64,000 nt of DNA from Tretioscincus oriximinensis (lineage: Eukaryota; Chordata; Lepidosauria; Squamata; Gymnophthalmidae), in NCBI GenBank assembly GCA_022410635.1, contig JAJVDF010000494.1:405618-469617 (forward strand), given 5' to 3'. Position numbers and translations under genes: made by a program. The notes under the pieces are model-generated. The model had not been told where the DNA came from, did not search any database, and worked only from the letters and a program-made list of their open reading frames with translations. Positions 1-11,545 of this stretch are shown here, piece after piece (positions within the stretch are counted from its first letter, which is position 1; each line of letters starts with the position of its first letter).

Positions 1-172
1 GGGGGGAGGAGGAGGGAAGAGAGGGGAGGGGGAAGCAAGGAAGGAGAGGAGGTGGGGTGGCTTGGGGGGATCTGGAGTGGGGAAGGAGGAGATAGAAAAA
101 AGAAGAAAGAAGAAAAAAGAAAAGAAGAAAAGGAGAGAAAAGGAGGAGGAAGAAGAGGAGAAGAGAAAGACA
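1..172. repeat. Purine-rich low-complexity tract
   Basis: Almost entirely G and A on the plus strand, in irregular GGA/GAA/AAG runs. It is a polypurine low-complexity tract inside the TPPP intron, cut by the window edge. No coding or transposon signal is visible in it. Confidence 0.9.
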
Positions 173-1837
173 GTGGCCTAGAGCCTACTATATCCCTAAA
201 CCAGTGGGNTTAATTCAGCTAGTCAGTTTCACAATTTGGAAGTATCTTTTTATACAGTAGACATTTACTATAGCTGTTAGAAGCACACATTGTCGCAGGG
301 AAACCCGTTGCTTTAATTATTCTGAACTCTGCTATCAGGAAGGTGTCCTTATTTTCCAGGGACAAGCCTGCCAATTTCNAAGCTATTACTCTACCCGTCA
401 TTCTCCGTCACACTGTCCATCTTTGTCTATTCCAGACCCATCAACGGAATTTACCAAACAGGNAGGCTGACACCACCTTTCTCTTCTTAATATTCAGTGT
501 CAACTCACATTTTGTACTATCCATTTACACTTTCACAATGAGTTCATCTAAGTCTTTATTTTTGACTAACAGAGCAGTTTTGTCTGCACTTTTCAAATTG
601 CAAGTGTTTCCGTGTCCAATTGGAATCCAGCTGCCATTGCGTCCAGTCTCACAGTTCTTTGGATACATTTCCTGGGTATGCTTAACTGATAACAATATAA
701 CAAACAAGGACAATGAATATCCTTGTTTTCACTTCTTTTTTCTATTCTGAATTACTCTGCCTTGCCAAATTCAATACTTAATGTCGTTTAGTCATTTTTC
801 AAAAAATTCTTAAATGAATAATGTGGAGTGCTGGCACACCAACCAACCTTTTATCTTTATATACAGAGGCCTCATTCTAGTCAACGTAGCAAAGGTACAA
901 AGCAAATGTAACTTCGGTATTCTGTATCTTTCTCCTTTCCTTTTTGAAAATGTGCCTGTGGACAATTAGTCTTTGCTATGAAGGTTTTGAGAGAACTTTG
1001 TTCAGGTAAGGAATTGATATTACAGTTTAGGATTGTGTATGTTCTATAACATCAGTCTTTTGTATGGGCACGGACACTGCTATTTTCTAATCTGTAAATC
1101 AGATGTCTCACTTTACACTTACTGACATAGAATTACATATTTTCCTAAGCATAAAATCTATTCTCGGTACTTTTCTGTTTAACAACTGATCTAATGTCTA
1201 ATATTCTAACCTAATATGGCTGCTACATCTTCTTCATCATCTTCTTCATCATCATCTTCTTCTTCATCATCTTCTTCTTCTTCTTCATCTTCATCATCTT
1301 CTTCGTCTTCATCATCATCATCACGTTGACAGAGGAAGAAAAAAAAACCTAATCAACATATAGCCCTGACATACTTTGGAATTGATCATTATCAACAGTT
1401 TCAAGTCTTGCTTTTAATTTCTTAATATATTATTCTCCCTCACTTTTTTGGATATACATCTTCCCACTATTTTCAACTGTTGAAAAATTAAAGTGATGCA
1501 ACTGAAGTAAATCTGCATTACAATACAACCCATTTGTGTTGTCACCAACTGAACAATAAGCACCTGGACTGCCATTAGTATAATATCTGAGTTACAGAAA
1601 CAAGAACTGTAGAGAACAATTTGATTTTGGAAAATGAGGGAAATCCTTAAAAAAATAATCACACTGAAAGATGCTGTCCAAGTCTTTAAGGAAACCGAAG
1701 ATGCAATTTATGAGGGAAATATAAAAAAACACAAACTTTTGAATAANGGTTGTATACAGTTTCACAGACAGAAAAATTGCATGGAATATCAGAGGGAAAA
1801 ATAAGAAATACAATTATAAAAGCAGAAGAATAATTAC
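173..1837. other. TPPP intron 2 (partial)
   Basis: Lies downstream (leftward) of the TPPP coding exon on the minus strand and so is the start of its second intron; the next exon is outside the window. Apart from the TCT/TCA microsatellite at 1226-1324 I see only AT-rich unique-looking sequence. Short open frames here have no recognisable similarity. Confidence 0.6.
1226..1324. repeat. TCT/TCA trinucleotide microsatellite
   Basis: About 100 bases of interrupted TCT and TCA triplets on the plus strand (GAA/TGA on the other). It is an imperfect, probably length-variable microsatellite in a TPPP intron. Confidence 0.9.
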
Positions 1838-2152
1838 TTGATTTTGCTGAAAACGATGTCAACATCTGTCAGAGTCACGTTCTTGCTGTCAATCACGTGG
1901 CAGTCCTTGCATAACTTAGACCAATTCTTTCCATGCATCTCTTTCCCAGTGGCTCTTGTATCTCCATGGATGGCGAATTTCCGGAAAGCCTCCTCTAGGG
2001 CACTCAGCTCTGGCCCGATGGCCCCCTCATGGGAGCTGTTGGATTCGCAGGATAACCTTTTGGAGGCTTTGTCTTTTGTGGGATCTGCAGGGGACTTTGG
2101 AGGAGTTTTATTCACAGGCTTGGTGGACTTGCTTGCGTTATCAGCCATTGTG
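1838..2152 (-). CDS. TPPP: TPPP exon 2: tubulin polymerization-promoting protein, N-terminal part
   Basis: TPPP (p25-alpha) binds tubulin and bundles and stabilises microtubules, mainly in oligodendrocytes. The exon begins after a TTTTTAG acceptor, has four untranslated bases (CACA), then ATG at 2148-2146 with A at -3 and G at +4. It encodes 103 codons plus two bases before a GTAATT donor (1837-1832). The protein starts [20 protein letters not shown]: a basic disordered tail whose TPPKSP segment matches the proline-directed phosphorylation sites known in the human protein. The p25-alpha core follows, with [17 protein letters not shown] and [13 protein letters not shown], ending at VDIVFSKIK. 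This closely matches human TPPP up to the same exon boundary. The remaining p25-alpha exons lie left of the window. TPPP2 and TPPP3 lack this long N-terminal tail, so TPPP is the firm call. Confidence 0.95.
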
Positions 2153-3469
2153 CTAAAAAGAACAAAATGAGAATAAGATGATTCCTGGTATCTAGGATTC
2201 ACAATCAAACTAAAAGCAATTGTATAGCNGAAGTATATAAGTATATAATAATAGAAGCATAATTACTTTCTATGGCCTCTTTAGAAAGCACATAGCAAAG
2301 CAAATACAAAGTTGCAATCATAGAACCTGAGACCAATATATAACAACAGGGGTATCTAACTGCTATTTGGTTCAACAGAAGTTTAGGGACATCAGTTGGA
2401 CCTCCCTGCATTAAGCAAGAGCAGCACTTTATCTTTTGAAAGCGGCTAAAACTGGAGCCTCTTACATTGGCCACATCAGAATAGACTGCCTTTGGCTTGG
2501 GTTTTACTACTTTTTTGCTAAATAGATAATTTTCATGTGATTTTTCTTTTATGTGGTTCTGCAGATGCAACTGGAAATGGTCAGAAGGCCACTCAATAAA
2601 TATGGTTCTGTTCTATTTGTTCTAGTCCACAGAACTCAAAAGTGGCAATTTCTATAAAAAATAGTCTGAATTAAGAGGAAATTGAGTGGCAGGGGAAAGA
2701 AAATACTTTTTTAAAAAATCATACCTCCACTGACCATTTTTTCTGCAATACCCAACACATCCTTNTGCCCAGCCAATTCCTAGTTCTAAGAGTTATCCAC
2801 CATTTGATTTAAGTTTTTCCATTGTTCCATACAGCCAAAGAATCAAATTTCAGCTGCTATGAGAATTTCAAATTCTTATATTTTGATTCAAACTTGAAAC
2901 ACTTTGTGCACATCCACAATGTAGTGCAATGAAGAGTACTATACCCACTGTAGAGAAAGGATGCCATTATCAAATGTGCCTCTGGGTAAATAAAAGTTAC
3001 ATTGAAAGAAAATAGACTACTCAGCTGTACTTCTTATATAGGGAAGGGCTGGAAAGCAGAGACTCTCCCCCAAAACTATGTCTCTGTGTCTGTCAAAAAA
3101 CTGCATAGAGGTGCCCATATCAGCCATGATACAATGTTATCCTCCAACAATATCATTTAAATACAACTTTTCAAATATTTTCCAGTCAACTGCAAAATTA
3201 TCTATTTAAAATGTATTTACAGTTCAAAGACACAAAGCACTTCCCACCCACATACCTCATTCTTGCCTCATTTTAATGCCTATGTAGACAAGGCTGCATA
3301 CAGACATGTCTTACTTATAACATTATACTTGGATTTTTCATAAATAGCATGGATATTCCAGAATACTAATGCTTTATTCCAGAATATCTAAACATAGTGG
3401 AATAAGTAACNATGTCAGGAGACAGTCTTTATATTGTCAATAGACTTTAGGATCTGCTCATATACTGTA
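2153..3469. other. TPPP intron 1, no further feature seen
   Basis: Intronic on the minus strand, immediately upstream of the TPPP start exon. An open frame at 2205-2570 on the minus strand is not preserved by any splice signal and has no recognisable similarity. A stretch near 3290-3420 with TATTCCAGAATAT-like palindromic bits may be an old DNA-transposon remnant, like similar bits near 11250 and 19830. Confidence 0.5.
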
Positions 3470-4190
3470 CATACACAAATATAAGTCTAGTTTTTCATCA
3501 CATTTTTAATGCTGAAAAAAGCCCCATTCGACTTATACTCGAGTTCAGTGTGGTTGTTCTCCAATCTCTTCCACTCCCTGGAGCCGCCTTGGCCTTCTCC
3601 ATCATTACTTTTCCCCCCAGCCACAGATGAGACTACACTTCCCAGCATGCTACTGTGTCTTCTCTCCCCAAGCCTGCGTAGTTGTACGTGGGCGGCTGTT
3701 GCTGCCTTTGCTACCTCTCTCTGGATCAATGCCTGAGGTTTGTTTCAGTAGTGCCCCCAGTGTGCAGGTACCAAAGGAGAGCGAGCAGCGGCACAGAGGT
3801 CATCATCATCTCATATCTATTCAGTGAGGCGAGGGTGATGTCGTACCAGAGCCTCCCTGCTGCCGGCATCCTTTACAAGTGCCTGATCATCCCGGGCTTG
3901 GGGCCCAAGAAACCGATGCCAAGGGGCCCAGGAGCCTTCAGCACATGGCCCTGAGGACTGCGTGGCCCCACAGGAGACTGCAGGCTGCTGGGGATGACGG
4001 GCACCTTGGATGGGCATAGGGGAGGCATTGAGTTTCTTTCTTTCCTTCTTTCATCCCCCCACCTCCGGCTGCATTTCCCACCCTAGACTTATACTAGAGT
4101 CAATAAGTTTTCCCAGGTTTTTTTAAAAATAAAATTAGGTGCCTCGGCTTATATTCAGATCGACTTATACTCGTACTTTGCAATGGAAGT
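3470..4190. mobile_element. Non-autonomous DNA transposon with ACTTATACTCGAGT-type ends
   Basis: The left end (about 3480-3545) has ATATAAGTCTAGTTTTTCA followed by CGACTTATACTCGAGTT. The right end (about 4085-4187) has GACTTATACTAGAGTCAATA, AGGTGCCTCGGCTTATATTC and CGACTTATACTCG. I recall such ends from widespread tetrapod DNA elements. Between them lies about 540 bases of GC-richer sequence unlike its AT-rich flanks, with no transposase I can recognise. The exact ends, target duplication and superfamily are not settled. Confidence 0.6.
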
Positions 4191-4665
4191 AGATCATTAG
4201 AAACATGGGAATGGAGTTCCATACATCCTGGGACAAAAGGTCTATACCAGATGTGGACTGCAAACTTTCCAAGTGGCTCTCAGCATCATCATCTTTAAAG
4301 GTGCCAAGTGCTGCTTTATTGGCCCTTCAACTACTATCTTCTAGGAGGACTTCTGACAGATGACATAATATAAATGTACTAGCATGAGTTGTTTCAGTTA
4401 AGATAGTTATGGAAGATGTCTGAAGACCCAAACATCCCTCCCCCCAATTATTCATATGGTACTTGAGCAATACTTCTGAGCTGTGAGCTAGATACCATTT
4501 ATTTGTAGTTAGTCAAGCAAATATATTAAATATTGCCAGCTTGTTAATTTGCTTATTTCAAACATAAATTTAAAACATCACAGCCTGACAAGTCTTATAC
4601 TGATTATGTCACCAATAGTATAGCCAAATCATGTCACAAAGCAAAGCTTCTCAGAGTCAGGTGAT

Positions 4666-4922
4666 GAGAGCAGTTTAGTGTAATGTTTAGGGTGCAGGAC
4701 TCTTATCTGATAATCTCCCAATTTGACTCCACAAGCCTCCATGAAGCCAGCAGGGTGATCTTCAACCAATCACGATTCTTTAGAACACTCTTAGTCCCAC
4801 CTGTTTCACAGGGCCTTCTATTGTAGAGGAAGCAATAATAGCTATGTTCATTGCCCTTTGGTTGGCTGCCATAATACCTTTGGTATAGAGGGGGGTATTA
4901 CATGTATAAATAAATAAATGAA
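4666..4922 (+). mobile_element. tRNA-derived SINE, family A, degraded
   Basis: Same family as the better copies at 52616 and 55957. The tRNA-like head contains GGACTCTTATCTGATAATCTC and a box-B-like AATTTGACTCC. The middle has TCACAGGGCCTTCTATTGTAGAGGAAGCAA, shown here only as the region near 4806-4835, and the 3' end reads CTTTGGTTGGCTGCC then an AAATAAATAAAT tail. It lies in TPPP intron 1 and is diverged. Confidence 0.75.
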
Positions 4923-5261
4923 TTCTGTAAACCCCACTTGCACTCAGCCCTGAAGGACTATGCTAATTAATCATATTATAATCAATATTAAAAAGGGTTT
5001 GATCAAGGCTGAACTACTGAATAGGTGCCATTCCAAAATCACTTTTGGTTTGTGGAGGAGAAAGAGGAAATCCTATTTAGGAAGAAGCAAAATGAATTGC
5101 TTTTAGCTTAGAGTTACCAGATAAAATCCAGGAGAGAAGTTTACACTTTTAATAGGTGTGAAAAAGTTAAATCCCCTCCCCTAGCTGGTGGAGGCATTAG
5201 AAAACTCACCTGGTGAAAATTCCTCTCTTGTTTATCCCAGATGGTTTTATTTTTTAAAAGC

Positions 5262-5552
5262 AGGCACGGATAGCTCAGTCGCTAAGAAATCTTCTCTCAC
5301 CTGGGAGATCGGGTTTCGAAGCCCTGTGTGGGACGTGGGGAGGGGTGAGCACCTTCCACTAGCCTGTAGCTCTAGCCAACCCAGCTATTCGAAAGCAAGA
5401 ATTGCAAGAAATTGCAACTGACTGCAAGTAGATACATGGGAACCACCACAGTCTGGTGGGGAAGATAGAATGTAAGCCTTCGGGCAAAATACCCTTGTAA
5501 GCCGCTTTGAGTCCCTTTGAAAGGTGAGAAAAGCGGTTCTTCTTCTATCTGC
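5262..5552 (+). mobile_element. tRNA-derived SINE, family B
   Basis: The head has pol III box A (GATAGCTCAGTCGCTAAG) and box B (GGGTTTCGAAGCC). The body includes GAGCACCTTCCACTAGCC and GTAAGCCGCTTTGAGTCCC, and the tail is TTCTTCTTCT. The same sequence recurs in reverse at 50916 and 60081 and as an interrupted copy around 60000. It is a SINE, not a working tRNA gene: no acceptor stem closes and the body is unrelated to tRNA. Confidence 0.85.
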
Positions 5553-6339
5553 TATCCCCATTCTAGCTCCTCTGCCTGTACCTTTACTCCAGAATGGGGC
5601 ATAAAAGCTGGAGTATCAGGCATGTTTTTCACACCCATCGATCACTTCTATATAGCAGCTGGTACAACATCTGGCTGCCATTTTTGAGTTGCAGCATTTT
5701 TATTTCAGTAGTGCAAGTTGTAAAGAAATCATTGCATTCTTATCTATAGAACAATCAAGTTATCAAAGCAACCAAAAGCTAGGCCAGAAACATCCTGTAA
5801 TATCTACTGCATACTGACATGTCTTCCATCTTGAATAAATGTAGAAGAGGGCATTTCGGATTCACGTAGATTTGTATTTGTATTTCTTCATAATGTCATT
5901 ATAGCAATCCCTTAAGATACATCTTTCTATGGGTGCAGTCATACACTTCTATTTAAACAATTTTAAGGGTCAAAATGGCTTGGGGACAGTCAAGACATGG
6001 TCACAGTTCTCATATATGAAAACCTTTTCAAGCTATTTTGAATTTAATTCCAGTCATTCACACACTGGCATTTCTCTTCCCCATTCACTGTTTGCAGAGC
6101 CAATCTAGGCAGAAGATTGGACATACCTCTTTTGCTGATTGNCACTAAAATAATAGAGCAATATATTGAAACAATATATTATAACAGCTTGTGAGCTATT
6201 GATATTGTATTTAAGTAGTACTTTTGGTGCTGCCATAGAGTTGGACAACCATCAAAGAATAATGAAAATAGCAACAGAATTGCCTTATACATAGTGCAAT
6301 AAGGAGAGCATACTTAATACTTAATAGCAAAGGATATCT

Positions 6340-7104
6340 ATTGCTGTTTACACCAATCGATATAACTTCCCGCCAGTTATCCTGTAAACATAACCTTCTA
6401 TAGCGAAAAGCATCATAGATGAAAAATTCAATTAGTTAATCTAACCAGAGATGTTTAGACCATTTTCCTTTGTCTTTCCATCCACGAGCAATAGTCAATT
6501 GGGCTGCCCAAATACTTTNATGCAAAATGTATTCCTGATGATATTACAGTTTTAGTCTAGATGTATCATTCATAATCAAAAGCTGTTTAGATAAAGGAAT
6601 ATCTATATTTAGTATATAATTCACCTCCCCTGCCACTTCTCGCCAAAAGTTCCGACCCTGAGAACAGAAATACCACATATGAATATAGGTCCACTCAGCA
6701 TCACACCCATGCCATCATGATGGCGAAGTGCCTCCAATATGAGCAAGTTGGGTGGGGGGGTCCTATACCATCTAGCCATTAATTTCATATTTAATGGTCT
6801 GATCTTTGAATGATTTGACATCTTGCATGCTTGGACCCATCTCTGCCATTCTACCTCACTAAGTGAGGTGTCAGATAGTTGATACCGAATAGTTGTTGTA
6901 TTTTACTTTCAATAAAAGATTATATATGTCTCCAATAAGGTGTGGTGTCCTTTTTATTCTATCCTCTATAATCATTTCAAATTTCCCTTTCCGAACCGCC
7001 ATGCTTGATCTTATCTGTGCATTATTTATATAACTATGGACTGCTTGTTCTCTGATCCAGTCTAATTTTGATCCTGACTGAGAATTTGTATGCAAAAACA
7101 GCAT
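6340..7104 (-). mobile_element. L1 LINE fragment, ORF2 C-terminal region
   Basis: On the minus strand, pieces such as LNMKLMARWYRTPP, WQRWVQACKMSNHSKIRP and AAQLTIARGWKDKGKW occur in order with frameshifts. These match the region after the reverse transcriptase of L1 ORF2, where a W-Y-x-T-P motif precedes the cysteine-histidine knuckle. It is related to the better copy at 36938-37867. It is broken, truncated at both ends, and sits in TPPP intron 1. Confidence 0.7.
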
Positions 7105-7277
7105 TTAGTCCAGGGAAAAAACAGAAAAAGAATCTTGTATGTGATTTCAGAACAATCTAAAAGTATGCGTATAACTGGGCCCTAGGAGGAAACAACAGGC
7201 AAAGATGCCCATTCCATGCCTAAAAAGGCTTTACTACCCTAATATTAAATTTCATTTATTTATTTTTACACCCATAT

Positions 7278-7605
7278 ATCATGCCATAGCCCATCTGCCT
7301 CACACAGTGACCCACCAAATGCATCTGGTCATTTCAAACAGAAGGCAAAACCATCACCTGTTCTTGACTTTCTGCAAAAGGTATTTCAAGAATACTGTCT
7401 GTTGCTCCATTCCAGAGGGAGTAACAAGAGACCCATTCTAGTAGTTGGCTTCCATTAATTTGTCTAGTCCTATCTTAAAACTATCTGGGCTGCTAGCTAC
7501 TTCCATCTCTTCTGGAAGTAAATTCCATCGACCAGTGAAGCTCTTTCCTTCATTTCAAACTCCCATTTCAATTGTTTAGGCAAATGATCACAGAGAGATT
7601 TTCCA
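7278..7605 (-). mobile_element. CR1-like LINE family 1 fragment, diverged
   Basis: Contains diverged versions of segments in the copy at 38597-40270, such as CATCTGCCTCACACAGTGACC, GTTGCTCCATTCCAGAGG, CTAGTCCTATCTTAAAACTA and TCTGGAAGTAAATTCCATCG. It is clearly older than that copy. It corresponds to the 3' part of the element on the minus strand. Confidence 0.7.
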
Positions 7606-9422
7606 ACAAATGAGCTTTGCTCTTTTGCTTCTTCTAGATGCTTATATGAGGTCCCTCCTGGGAACAGCTACCCTTCTGGCAAATGTCCTATTTTGCACAC
7701 ACACCATATGTGCACCTGCTTCCTGTTCGCCAGGCTAGTTAGCTTTTGGGNTTCTCACTTACTTAAACACAATTATATAGTACATATCTACTCAACGCTT
7801 TCCCTTCTAGGAATCTAACCCTCGTGTTGCACAATAAAATTTCATAGTTAAAAATTATTAAATATATGAAGTTTATAAGCTAGGATTAAAAATGCCAAAA
7901 TGATGGGGGATACCTTGACTTTAAAAGAAAATCTGAACACACAGTGGAAATGCAGAGTGTTGGTTAGTTTCAGAAACAAGAAAGTAACAGATGGGAAACT
8001 GGTTTTGGGGAAACAATTCAGAGCAAAGATGTTGCGTCACACACAGGCCTTTAGGAAAGAAGACATAGATATGAAATGCTTTAACAAAACATCTCAGAAA
8101 CATATCAGGACTACAGAAAGATAGACTAGTCTTAAGATTCTTTAAAGGTAACTTTAAAGAGGAGAAACCAAAGCTAAGGGATTCAATAGTAAGATAACAA
8201 TTCTTACCAAAGTTTAGCAAATGTCTTTCAGTTAAGCCAAACATTAAGGAAACAAAAGACAACAGCACGCATTCATAAAAATTATCCAGGTCAGAGGCAC
8301 ATACTCTTAGAACTTCACACAGAGCCAAATTCCCACAGGCTTCAATCCATAAAATTTATTTCTGGCTTGTCGTGTTCAAAAAACAAAATGTAAGCTTTCT
8401 TTCTATGTAACCAATTCTTTCTATGGGGAAAAATCTCAAACATAACTAGAAATTATACTAATTAAAAAATAAAGTTAAAAGCTGTACCCTATAGAAAGGG
8501 TGTGAGAGCTTCAGGCTTATCTAAAGAAATCAAACAATGAACAAACTATTAATGTAATGTTTTTATCAAGATAAAGAAAGACCTATTTTTGTTTGGAGGC
8601 CAGAAAGTGCTCTGTAGGAGAGAACGCAGCAGGGCAGAGCTTCATCCAGTTTTTTGGCAGTTGGGAAGACAAGAAAGCAAAGTATATGCAAAATCATGAA
8701 ATAGCACCCCAGTTGATGTACAGCTGATGTGCAGCAATACTCCAAAAATGTGTCCAAAGAGTGAAGTCTGTTGCTTATGTCTTAAATGTCAGCCTTTTAT
8801 GCATTTATGAAAAACTCAAGAGCCAGCAAAAAGGTAGACCTGCTGCAATACACTAGAACATAAAGCCTTCCAAAGCCTTCAATCAAAACAGCAGACAATC
8901 AGAAAGCACTCAAGTGATTGACTGCTGTTTTAGATACAGCAGATACAGCGAAAGAGAATTACAATGGCCATCTTGTTTTCACTATAAGCACACACAAAGC
9001 AATTACTCAGCCAAGAGCTCAAGTACAGAGATCACGTCAGGGCAGATAAGAGGAGGAGGGAGGTGGCCCTTGTACAATCTACTTAGTCGATTATTTCTAC
9101 AAATGACAGTTGACATACCTATGGTTAATAAAGCTATATGGAATAAGCCTAAACCCAGATTGTGCTCCAAAATACAATTTGTTATATACATTTTGTGACA
9201 AATCAGATTCCCCGATTTGTCAAGTCTTGGCGTCATAAATAGAGACCCTTCACAACCTGTTGAGCCACACATTCAAAATTATATGATTGTCTTTGTTTTT
9301 TGTCGCTGCTGCGCTCCTTAAATTGGACATTTAGAACAGCGAATCAATGGTAATTGGGACTGTATCTGTTTTAATTAATATTATGTCATTATCTTCCCCA
9401 AATGAAATGGAAGAGACAAATC
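7606..9422. other. TPPP intron 1, nothing recognised
   Basis: AT-rich intronic DNA with no conserved exon, RNA gene or repeat that I can name. The two opposite-strand open frames near 7900-8330 overlap each other and show no family similarity. Confidence 0.5.
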
Positions 9423-9542
9423 TGAAGAAGTAGACCTGTCTATGAAAACTTATGCCAACCACTTTTCTCAAGTTAGTCTCAAAGTGCTGCTAGCTCCTTT
9501 GCTGGACTTTCTGCTAGACTAACATGGCTATTTCTCTGAAAT
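9423..9542. mobile_element. Half of a fold-back MITE (right half)
   Basis: Reads CTGAAGAAGTAGACCTGTCT through ACTTTTCTCAAGTTAGTCTC and TAACATGGCTATTTCTCTGAA. It is the right half of the palindromic element seen at 58202-58424, and it keeps the outer end that copy lost. The left half is absent. Confidence 0.75.
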
Positions 9543-11357
9543 AAAAAAAATCTAATAAACACAATAGTCTTCCTTTATTCATGACTGCCTGATTCTGCTA
9601 TACCTGCAAAAACTGCATCCCCTGGACAACTATTAAAGGGATAAAAGCCCTGTCTTCTTCTTCACATGGTAAACCTATTTCTCGTCTCAGGAAATGGCTG
9701 CACTTGAGTGGTAAAACAAACAGCCTGGACAGCAGAGGGTTGCTGGTTCTCAGACTCTCCCTGGAGGTAGATATAATGGCNGGTCACTTCTGTAACTCTG
9801 ACAAGAAAACTGTAGATGCCTCTGGAAGCATCTATGAAGTCCATCTGAAATTGGTTTTCAGTCAATGGTTCCCAACAACATAAACTATTGAGACCAGGAT
9901 TTTGTTTATTTATGTCCAACACTGCCTTTTTAAAAATTCTGATTCTTTAAGGTCCTTGGTGCACTTACTTTTTTCTATAAACAGTCCATGTGTTGCATGA
10001 TTGTGCCTCATTTTATCATGACCACTGCAGTGGCTAAACCAGAATATTTTATGGAATTGGAGGTTTTGTATTACACTTTATAGTTTCTAGTCTATGTTGT
10101 TTATGTTCTTGGGTTTTCAGATTCTTAACTGTCAAGACATCCTGGTTGATAAAGGAGCTTTGATGCCTACTGATCCCCAGCAAAACAGATTCCTAAACAG
10201 GGAAAGTTTATTCTACTGTAGAAGGAAGCAATAGTCAGCATGTGAAGAACCCTGAGAGACGCAAGGAGATGCAGTGGCTGTTTCTTAATTCAGAAGAAGA
10301 TTAGCTTTAGGCCATTACTATGAATGCTTTCTTGGCCCAGTTTTTACAAGCATGAGTAAGAATGAACATTAATGCAGCCTGTTTCTAAGATTTGCTTGAG
10401 GCTCAACTGTACAAAGGCTATCCACAGTTATTTTTAAACAAAGACATAAAACAGAAACAAAAGATTTTAACCTAACAACTATTTACTGATTTTATAAGGG
10501 GGAGAAGGAAAAAAGACTTGATGAAGGGTTTAATAGAACATGTTTTAACTTGTCATTGCAGTCACCAACCAACTGGACAGTAGATGTTAAGCATCTCCTT
10601 GATTTTTAGCACCAATGGTGTTAATTCTAGGCTACTATTCAAGAATAGTCAATGGAAGGTACGTGTTCTCTGTGCAAAACTGCACCTTGTCAGATATATT
10701 TTTGCTGAAATTGCACTCTTGCTTATATCATATTGGTATTTGAAAAATTATAGCTATCATTGTATACTTATTTGATGTTTACATGTGTCTAAATTTGACT
10801 ACAGAAATACATAGCAGATAGACTCTTTTGTTCCCTTTGCTTTAGACAGCACACTAAAGCACATAAGGGAAATCTGGATTGCAAGAGGTAGAAAACGAAG
10901 AAATTATATTGTTTTAGGACTTCTTTTAAGTGGAGAGATAGGGCAGGAGCAGACACACATGATTAGGGCTTCTTAAAATGTAAGAGGCATCCTAACAGAA
11001 TACCTAATAAAAAGTTTCATTCTGATTGGATTATGACCTTTCACATCACAACCACAATGCATTTAGTGAAGGCACATTTAAGTTTACTCATTCACATCCA
11101 TAGTACATTATTCTTATAATGTCTGCATGTTTGGGTGGTAGATGGAAGAACAGGGAAGTCAGTACCCCAGAGATGAAGTGTAGCGGCTTTTTACTGATCT
11201 GGAAAGTTGGTCAGTCCATAACAAAAGAGTGATATTTAGCCAACTTAGACTACATCCAGATGTTGTTTATCATACTATTCAGGGATAATCTAGAATAAAA
11301 CACTACTTTATTCCAGAATATCCATGTTTTATTCTAAAATATTCAACTGCAGCACTA
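9543..11357. other. TPPP intron 1, nothing recognised
   Basis: No exon, RNA gene or clear repeat seen. A stretch at about 11245-11345 with TTTATTCCAGAATATCCATG resembles AT-rich MITE fragments seen elsewhere in the window, but I cannot delimit it. Confidence 0.45.
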
Positions 11358-11545
11358 TTTATTTATTTATTTTCATTCATACCCCACCCCATACCCGAAG
11401 GTCTCAGGGCAGCAACAATGAAAAACAGTACAAAATTTACATTTTAAAACCGTAATAATCAGTATCTGAAGGGGGGTGGAATAGCATTTCTTCAATCAAA
11501 GGCCAGGTAGAAGAGGTGGTAACAACTCAATAAATAACAACTGGA
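11358..11545 (-). mobile_element. SINE-like 3' region, old copy
   Basis: Begins with TTTATTTATTTATTTTCATT followed by CCCATACCCGAAGGTCTCAGG, the reverse complement of the family A SINE 3' end. It then continues into a different body (AAACCGTAATAATCAGTATC) rather than the SINE middle. It shares this layout with 51345-51540, so it may be a relative with a common 3' tail. Confidence 0.5.

Noticed and set aside
343..750. 135-codon plus-strand frame in the TPPP intron
   Set aside because: Contains ambiguous bases, has a composition typical of AT-rich non-coding DNA and no recognisable domain or splice context.
1226..1324. Open frame through TCT/TCA repeats coding a serine-rich or acidic stretch
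   Set aside because: Simple microsatellite in an intron with no flanking coding or splice signals.
5265..5340. tRNA gene suggested by box A and box B
   Set aside because: It is the head of a dispersed SINE with a non-tRNA body and several copies; no cloverleaf closes.
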